Assembly: GCA_003219395.1 (NCBI GenBank)
Contig: QHOR01000171.1
Span: forward strand, 1-10,598
Reading direction: 5' to 3'
DNA length: 10,598 bases
DNA from: Verrucomicrobiota bacterium
GTDB taxonomy: Bacteria > Verrucomicrobiota > Verrucomicrobiia > Chthoniobacterales > UBA10450
Below the pieces are notes generated by a model. That model searched no databases and was not told where the DNA came from. It worked only from the letters and a program-made list of their open reading frames with translations. Both the position numbers and the translations under genes were made by a program. The first letter of the stretch is position 1. The number at the start of each line of letters is the position of its first letter. This document shows, in pieces, positions 6,089-10,598 of this stretch.

Positions 6089-7485
6089 TAAACAAATGGC
6101 ACTTGGCCGGTCGCCGGGAATAGTTCGAGCGCGAGAAAAGCGCAAACGTACGCGGGAACCTGAATGCGTGCCGGTTGCAATGCGAGGCGGTCAATAAACT
6201 GAGCGCGTTCCTGCGCGACCGCCAAAAACAGGGAAATAAAAATCAGCATGATCGTCCCGGTTGTTAGCAAAAATTCACCTGGAATGTGTTGCAAACCGAA
6301 TAGCGCATCCAATACGTACCCGCTCGACTGAAGTGTCCTTGGACGAAAGAATGCCATACTTACCGTGCAGGAGAGAAACATCAGTCCTATACTAAACGGC
6401 ACAAAGTAACGTTTTTTCATTACCTCGGAGATCGCCGTCCATTTTGTCGCTCGATCAAAGAGGCGGTACCCGATTAGCAAGACACCGTGATATGCTCCCC
6501 AAGCTACAAATGTCCAATTAGCTCCATGCCATAATCCTACGAGTATCATGACAATCATCAGGTTGCGGTACAAGGCAAAGTGTCCTTTCCTTCCTCGGCT
6601 AAATGGCATAAACAGGTAGTCTCGGACCCATGTGGACAGAGTTATATGCCACCTCTGCCAGAAGTCCGGTGGATTTCTGGCGAGGAATGGCCGGGCAAAA
6701 TTCAGTGGAAACTCAAAGCCCAGCAGCTTTGCGCAGCCGCGGGCGATATCGGTATAACCAGAAAAATCGAAAAACACTTGCATGAAGAAAGCGATGCAAC
6801 CGGACCATGCGGCCAGCCAGCCCGGGTGTGCCGCCGGATTATTGAAGTATCTGTCCGACACGACGGCGAATCGATCGGCAAACACCATTTTCTTAATCAG
6901 ACCAGCCAGAACAAGGATGATACCGCTTTGGACCATGATTGCTGTGGGCCGACGCCAGAATTGAATTTGTGAGATGAATTGCCTTGCTCGAATGATTGGC
7001 CCCGCAATGAGGTGAGGGAAAAACGCGATGAACAATGCGTAGTCGACGAAGCTTCTCACCGCCTTCATCTTTCCCCAATAGACGTCGATGGTGTACGAAA
7101 GGCTGGCAAAGGTATAGAAGCTGACGCCTACAGGAAGAATAATTTGCAATACAACGGATGATTCAGAGACGTGAAGCAATCTGGCCAGCGAGCCTGCAAA
7201 AAAATCGTAATACTTAAAGAAGCCAAGAATACCGAGATTCACTACGAGACTGACGACAAGTAACAGTTTCTTGCGGCGACCGCTGGCCGTCTCCAGCAGT
7301 ATGCCGAGGAAGTAATCGACTACTGTGGAGGTAACAATCAACACAATGAATCGTGGATCCCACCACATGTAAAAGATGTAACTCGCGCCCAGGAGCAGGA
7401 ACTTGCCGATGCGAAACGGAACGCTGTAAAACAGGCTGGTCACGATCAGGAAGAAGATCCAATATTGAAAGCTGTTAAATAACAT
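6076..7485 (-). CDS. MBOAT-family membrane O-acyltransferase (AlgI-like)
   Basis: This is a 469-residue polytopic membrane protein with about ten hydrophobic segments. The family signature is clear: FFPHLIAGPIIRARQF (~155-170), FFDFSGYTDIARG (~238-250), NPPDFWQRWHITLSTWVRDYLFMPFSRG (271-298, His280), and NLMIVMILVGLWHGANWTFVAWGAYHG (308-334). In the last, His320 is the conserved catalytic histidine, equivalent to His322 of AlgI. Such proteins pass an acyl group, usually acetyl, from a cytoplasmic donor to the periplasmic side for polysaccharide O-acylation. The length is close to the family norm. The start at 7485 has no clear Shine-Dalgarno but lies 23 bp after the stop of the SGNH gene, so the two are very likely one transcript. 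The N-terminus (FNSFQYWIFFLIV) matches the usual family start. The glycan target is unknown. Confidence 0.93.
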   Translation of the reverse strand: MLFNSFQYWIFFLIVTSLFYSVPFRIGKFLLLGASYIFYMWWDPRFIVLIVTSTVVDYFLGILLETASGRRKKLLLVVSLVVNLGILGFFKYYDFFAGSLARLLHVSESSVVLQIILPVGVSFYTFASLSYTIDVYWGKMKAVRSFVDYALFIAFFPHLIAGPIIRARQFISQIQFWRRPTAIMVQSGIILVLAGLIKKMVFADRFAVVSDRYFNNPAAHPGWLAAWSGCIAFFMQVFFDFSGYTDIARGCAKLLGFEFPLNFARPFLARNPPDFWQRWHITLSTWVRDYLFMPFSRGRKGHFALYRNLMIVMILVGLWHGANWTFVAWGAYHGVLLIGYRLFDRATKWTAISEVMKKRYFVPFSIGLMFLSCTVSMAFFRPRTLQSSGYVLDALFGLQHIPGEFLLTTGTIMLIFISLFLAVAQERAQFIDRLALQPARIQVPAYVCAFLALELFPATGQVPFVYFQF

Positions 7486-7508
7486 AGGCTAGCAGTGTTA
7501 TGTTATAG

Positions 7509-9305
7509 CTAGTTGCCTTGCTCCGTTGGCCCGTTACTTAACCTCTGAGAGCTGGGACGAAAAACGTTCGAGACCTCGCAATCTGTGGTGAAGTGGCCCA
7601 CTGCCATGCTTGAGTGGGAACGAATGCGTCCATCAGAATTGACCGACCGCAGGCGCTGTAATAACTCAGCTACTAATGTTTCGGTGAATTGTTGCCGGCC
7701 CTTCGCGTTAAGATGGAACCCGTCAAAGTAGTATTCGGGTTTCTCGAGAAAATCGAATGTTTGTTCGGGCACGGAAAAAACAGCCTTGTGAGGCGTGATG
7801 CCGGGAAACACAGCATGGAATGTCATCGAAGCTCCCGGCAGCCCGGCAAATGGCCCTCGAGGTACGGGAGTAAGGACGATCTTCGTCGAACTAGCCGAGT
7901 AACGATTCAAAATTCGCTGAATCCCCTCGCGTTGCATTCTCAAAAAATCTTGTGTCTCCGATTGAGACGGCTTGGTCAGGCTATCTCTGATGGCTTCTCT
8001 CTGAGCCTCAGTCAATCGTGGTGGAAAAGTCACTTGGCCTGTATTGGGATCATAGGAGGTGCCCACGATATCGTAATTCCGGCCTTGGTAGAGATTGCGC
8101 GATTGTACTCTCCTGGGCTCTCGTTGAATGCTTCGGAAACGTGCCATGGGATCTTCGAGAAAATCGACAACATCGCTCTGAAATGCCGAGCCTCGCAGAA
8201 TGCACGCTGTAAATGCTCTACAACGACCCGACCATCGCTGAAAAGCGGACGCAAAATTGAAGCAGTCGGCATAACGTAAGAGCGGCGCTGCCATGGAAAT
8301 TCTCAAATTGTCAGCGCTGTGTGGTTCAAAGCCGACGCCATAGGGAACCACAATCGCCGAGTAGCGATTTCCCGCAGGATCGACGTCGCGTAGCATATAG
8401 TCCCAAATGTTCACGGCGGAAGCTGGTTCCGCGAGATTCACGAACTTCAATCCATCGACAGAGCTGAGTGTATCAGCAACCGCAGCGGAGAACCCTTCTG
8501 CCATTCTCGAGTCACCGAGAACCAGCACTTCTTTGAGGCCCGATGAAATACGATTTTTTTCGGCTCGTGTAATGGCTGCCATTCGTCCGGCGTAAGATTC
8601 AGGTGCCAGAATCGAGGTGTAGAGCTCTGTATGAAATACCAGGCCGTCCACACATATGAAGGCAGCAGCACCGAGCAGCAGATTTCGCGTAACGTGAAGC
8701 GGATGCGGCGAGCTAGCTGGCTCGATCGGAAATTTTGTCCGCACCTGTCCTGTCGAGCTCAAGTAAAGCGCGGTATACAAAATCACAAGGAGCACCGCAG
8801 CCAGCAAGTAGCGCATTTGATGCCGAGACAGGCCTGTACGTTGGGAAAGAGCTTCGGATTCTGTAGCGACGCCGGAAACGTTTACTGATCCGAGCAATGT
8901 CCGCCGTTCAGCCTCTCGGTAGAGTTCGAAAACATAATTACCTCTCCGGATCCACGAGATACTCTGGCTACCTTCGGGAGCGGTAGCGACAAGCGCCGGC
9001 GCTCGACCGTTTACCTTCACAAAAACAAAACCCTGCGATCCATCGCCAGTATTCCAGGCAATAACTGTACTCGCGACGCCATCACTGACTTTGACCCGGG
9101 TTGGCGTCGCTGTAATTCGGGCGGCATCTTTAGCCCCGAGACGCCCCGCGCCTTGTTGACTGGTGTTTTCGGCAATACACGGCGCTCCCAAACAAAGCAC
9201 GAGCCAAATTGCCGTCGTAGAACAAATCCAGAGCAGATTCGCGAAGCCCCAGGAACCAACCGTGGAAGGCAACGACGCCCCAACACCGGTAACCTTCTCT
9301 GTCAT
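7509..9305 (-). CDS. Membrane-anchored SGNH acyltransferase-like protein with Ig-like domain
   Basis: The protein has 598 residues in an unusual order. Residues ~21-44 are an N-terminal hydrophobic segment (signal anchor or signal peptide). Residues ~60-146 are a beta-sandwich-like domain (ITATPTRVKVSDG, IAWNTGDGSQGFVFV, ISWIRRGNYVFELY); I know similar W-N-T-G-D-G-S modules from polysaccharide-related proteins, but give it no name. Two membrane segments lie at ~164-184 and ~206-223, and an SGNH-like hydrolase fold runs from ~258 to 550. Block I is LVLGDSRMAEGF with Ser266; block V is YFDGFHLNAKG with Asp528 and His531, completing a Ser-His-Asp set. The expected topology puts both soluble domains in the periplasm. 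It probably transfers the acyl group supplied by the MBOAT protein next door, as AlgX/AlgJ-type partners do. The ATG at 9305 lacks a good Shine-Dalgarno; the last ~45 residues are a polar tail. Confidence 0.82.
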   Translation of the reverse strand: MTEKVTGVGASLPSTVGSWGFANLLWICSTTAIWLVLCLGAPCIAENTSQQGAGRLGAKDAARITATPTRVKVSDGVASTVIAWNTGDGSQGFVFVKVNGRAPALVATAPEGSQSISWIRRGNYVFELYREAERRTLLGSVNVSGVATESEALSQRTGLSRHQMRYLLAAVLLVILYTALYLSSTGQVRTKFPIEPASSPHPLHVTRNLLLGAAAFICVDGLVFHTELYTSILAPESYAGRMAAITRAEKNRISSGLKEVLVLGDSRMAEGFSAAVADTLSSVDGLKFVNLAEPASAVNIWDYMLRDVDPAGNRYSAIVVPYGVGFEPHSADNLRISMAAPLLRYADCFNFASAFQRWSGRCRAFTACILRGSAFQSDVVDFLEDPMARFRSIQREPRRVQSRNLYQGRNYDIVGTSYDPNTGQVTFPPRLTEAQREAIRDSLTKPSQSETQDFLRMQREGIQRILNRYSASSTKIVLTPVPRGPFAGLPGASMTFHAVFPGITPHKAVFSVPEQTFDFLEKPEYYFDGFHLNAKGRQQFTETLVAELLQRLRSVNSDGRIRSHSSMAVGHFTTDCEVSNVFRPSSQRLSNGPTEQGN

Positions 9306-9516
9306 GGAACGAACATTTGAATTTGCAGGTTTAGCACCGCCAGTGATGTTTCAACGTGCGGCCTGACACGGTACGATTGGCGCTTCCCAAGGAGCACAAG
9401 GGACAAGCTCGAGTAAAGACGCGAACGGATGTAGTCCTTCAACTGCGATCAGCATGCACATTGATTATTTCATTAACTCTCTGACAAAGGCAAGCAGCGG
9501 ACAACGGCGCCTAACA

Positions 9517-9996
9517 TCACGGTTGAGCGCTCGAGTCGACAGATGCTCTTTCGCGCTTAATTGACCGAGGGATCCCAAAGACTGCACCGATTAGCAGACC
9601 GAGAATCGCGCCACCACTATCGATTGCGATATCGGTTGCCGAAGCGCCCCGGGACGCGACGAACGTTTGATGAAATTCGTCCGTGGCAGCCACAAACAGG
9701 CAGGCACCCCAGACACTCAGATAAACGATCGGTAGCCACCGCTTCCAATTCGTCATCAAAATTGCAGCGCGAAGCAAAAGCACAGCCAGAACAGCGTACT
9801 CGCCAACATGCGCGGACTTTCGAATCATGAAGTGAGTCGCCGCAAGTGTCTCCGGCGAAATATCCGGTTTAAGCCGGCGCAAAAACGGAAGTATAAATCG
9901 GGATGTGTGCTCAGCCGACATTTGATCGATCGATCCAAGGAAAATCACGCCAAGCCAGATCAGTAACGGCAAGCAATATTTGAGAAAGGAATTCAT
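9517..9996 (-). CDS. VanZ-family membrane protein
   Basis: I use the ATG at 9996 (159 aa); a TTG at 10011 would add five residues and is less likely. The protein has four predicted membrane segments: LPLLIWLGVIFLGS near the N-terminus, VGEYAVLAVLLLRAAILM, LPIVYLSVWGACLFVAA and IDSGGAILGLLIGAVFGI. The VanZ motifs are plain: RKSAHVGEYAVLA, then ATDEFHQTFVASRGASATDIAIDSGG. VanZ itself gives low-level teicoplanin resistance in enterococci, but the wider family is found in many bacteria with no drug link and no known reaction, often near cell-envelope genes. It lies 211 bp upstream of the SGNH gene on the same strand and could be in the same unit. It is divergent from the isomerase with only ~25 bp between starts. 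The C-terminal tail is basic then polar. Confidence 0.9.
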   Translation of the reverse strand: MNSFLKYCLPLLIWLGVIFLGSIDQMSAEHTSRFILPFLRRLKPDISPETLAATHFMIRKSAHVGEYAVLAVLLLRAAILMTNWKRWLPIVYLSVWGACLFVAATDEFHQTFVASRGASATDIAIDSGGAILGLLIGAVFGIPRSIKRERASVDSSAQP

Positions 9997-10021
9997 TGAG
10001 CCGTCATACAACAGTTTTGCA

Positions 10022-10598
10022 TTGGGTGTTGCGCAACTTACAATCAGCCGATTTGAAATCCGAAATTTCCAGTCCCCTCACCGCGGACGGCGCCTGGAGA
10101 CTGAGTTCGGAAAAAAATTACCGCCGCAAAGATCTATCGGAGAATCATGGGAAATAGTAGATCGCCCGGAAGCACAGAGCATCGTGCGCAACGGCCCGCT
10201 GCGCGGAAAAACTTTGCACGAACTGTGGACCCGATATCGGGACGAAATCTTTGGACAGATTGCTGATTCTCCACGTTTTCCGCTGTTAGTGAAGCTGCTT
10301 GACGCTCACGACAAGCTTTCATTGCAAGTGCATCCGCCTGAAGGGCTCGCCCGCAGATTAGGAGGCGAACCGAAAACCGAGTTCTGGTACGTTGCTTCAG
10401 CCAATCCGGGGGCTGAGCTTTACCTCGGGTTTCGTGAATCGATCACGCGAGATCAGTTTAACAGCGCGGTCCGCGATGGAACGGCAGCCGATTACGTTCA
10501 TAAGGTTCCGGTCAAAACAGGCGACGCAGCGTTTCTTCCTTCAGGACGCCTACATGCTCTGGGCGCGGGTAACTTGCTGATAGAAATCCAGCAGAACA
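10022..10598 (+). CDS. manA: Class I mannose-6-phosphate isomerase (3' end beyond window)
   Basis: The first 192 codons of a type I phosphomannose isomerase are present; the gene runs off the end. It interconverts fructose-6-phosphate and mannose-6-phosphate in the cytoplasm, supplying GDP-mannose for polysaccharides. The family pattern is clear: RRLETEFGKKLPP, IGESWEIVDR, LVKLLDAHDKLSLQVHP with zinc ligands Gln102 and His104, KTEFWYV with Glu120, and FLPSGRLHALGAGNLLIEIQ. No ATG lies in frame near the front. The TTG at 10022 is my choice because it leaves about nine residues before the aligned start (RFE); the start is uncertain. The WGG usually found before RRLE reads HRG here. It diverges from vanZ, so promoters must overlap coding sequence or the true start is further in. 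Confidence 0.87.
   Translation, partial: MGVAQLTISRFEIRNFQSPHRGRRLETEFGKKLPPQRSIGESWEIVDRPEAQSIVRNGPLRGKTLHELWTRYRDEIFGQIADSPRFPLLVKLLDAHDKLSLQVHPPEGLARRLGGEPKTEFWYVASANPGAELYLGFRESITRDQFNSAVRDGTAADYVHKVPVKTGDAAFLPSGRLHALGAGNLLIEIQQN

Noticed and set aside
7689..8279. Plus-strand 196-codon ORF inside the SGNH gene
   Set aside because: It is antisense to a gene with clear catalytic motifs and shows no domain of its own.

Overview
The window opens with the last ~65 nt of a 16S rRNA gene on the + strand and ends inside a mannose-6-phosphate isomerase gene. The mid-50% GC content, the DUF5069 protein, the NTF2-like and GFA small genes, the HAF-repeat exported protein and the MBOAT/SGNH pair fit a free-living Gram-negative soil or water bacterium. 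Verrucomicrobiota (Chthoniobacter/Udaeobacter-like) is my best guess. That placement is inference from gene content and the general look of the 16S end, not from a search.

Layout. (1) 1-321: 16S 3' end, a structured trailer and a strong intrinsic terminator; no 23S or 5S follows. (2) 412-2489, minus strand: a run read DUF5069 -> NTF2-like -> decayed SnoaL-like fragment -> GFA-family gene with a frameshift -> second NTF2-like. Two of its five members are damaged. (3) 2490-2668: divergent control region with inverted and direct repeats. (4) 2669-4150, plus strand: MocR-type regulator (GntR winged helix fused to an aminotransferase-like PLP domain). (5) 4373-5605, plus strand: secreted HAF-repeat protein with a strong Shine-Dalgarno. 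It is followed by a possible 35-residue ORF and a GC-rich hairpin. (6) 5791-6059: tRNA-Ala(TGC) and tRNA-Ile(GAT), the pair normally found in the 16S-23S spacer. Here they lie 5.7 kb from the 16S, in the order Ala-Ile, surrounded by short AT-rich repeats. (7) 6076-10011, minus strand: VanZ-family membrane protein, then a membrane-anchored SGNH protein and an MBOAT acyltransferase, the last two tightly spaced. (8) 10022 to the end, plus strand: class I mannose-6-phosphate isomerase, divergent from vanZ.

How it works together. The right half looks like envelope or exopolysaccharide functions. MBOAT would move acyl groups across the membrane, the SGNH protein would place them on a glycan, and the isomerase would feed mannose-sugar precursors. 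The left half is a small accessory operon next to a divergent MocR regulator that may control it. The most notable large-scale feature is the dispersed rRNA operon: a 16S gene with its own terminator and separate spacer tRNAs. I did not find a clearly novel defence or mobile system here.
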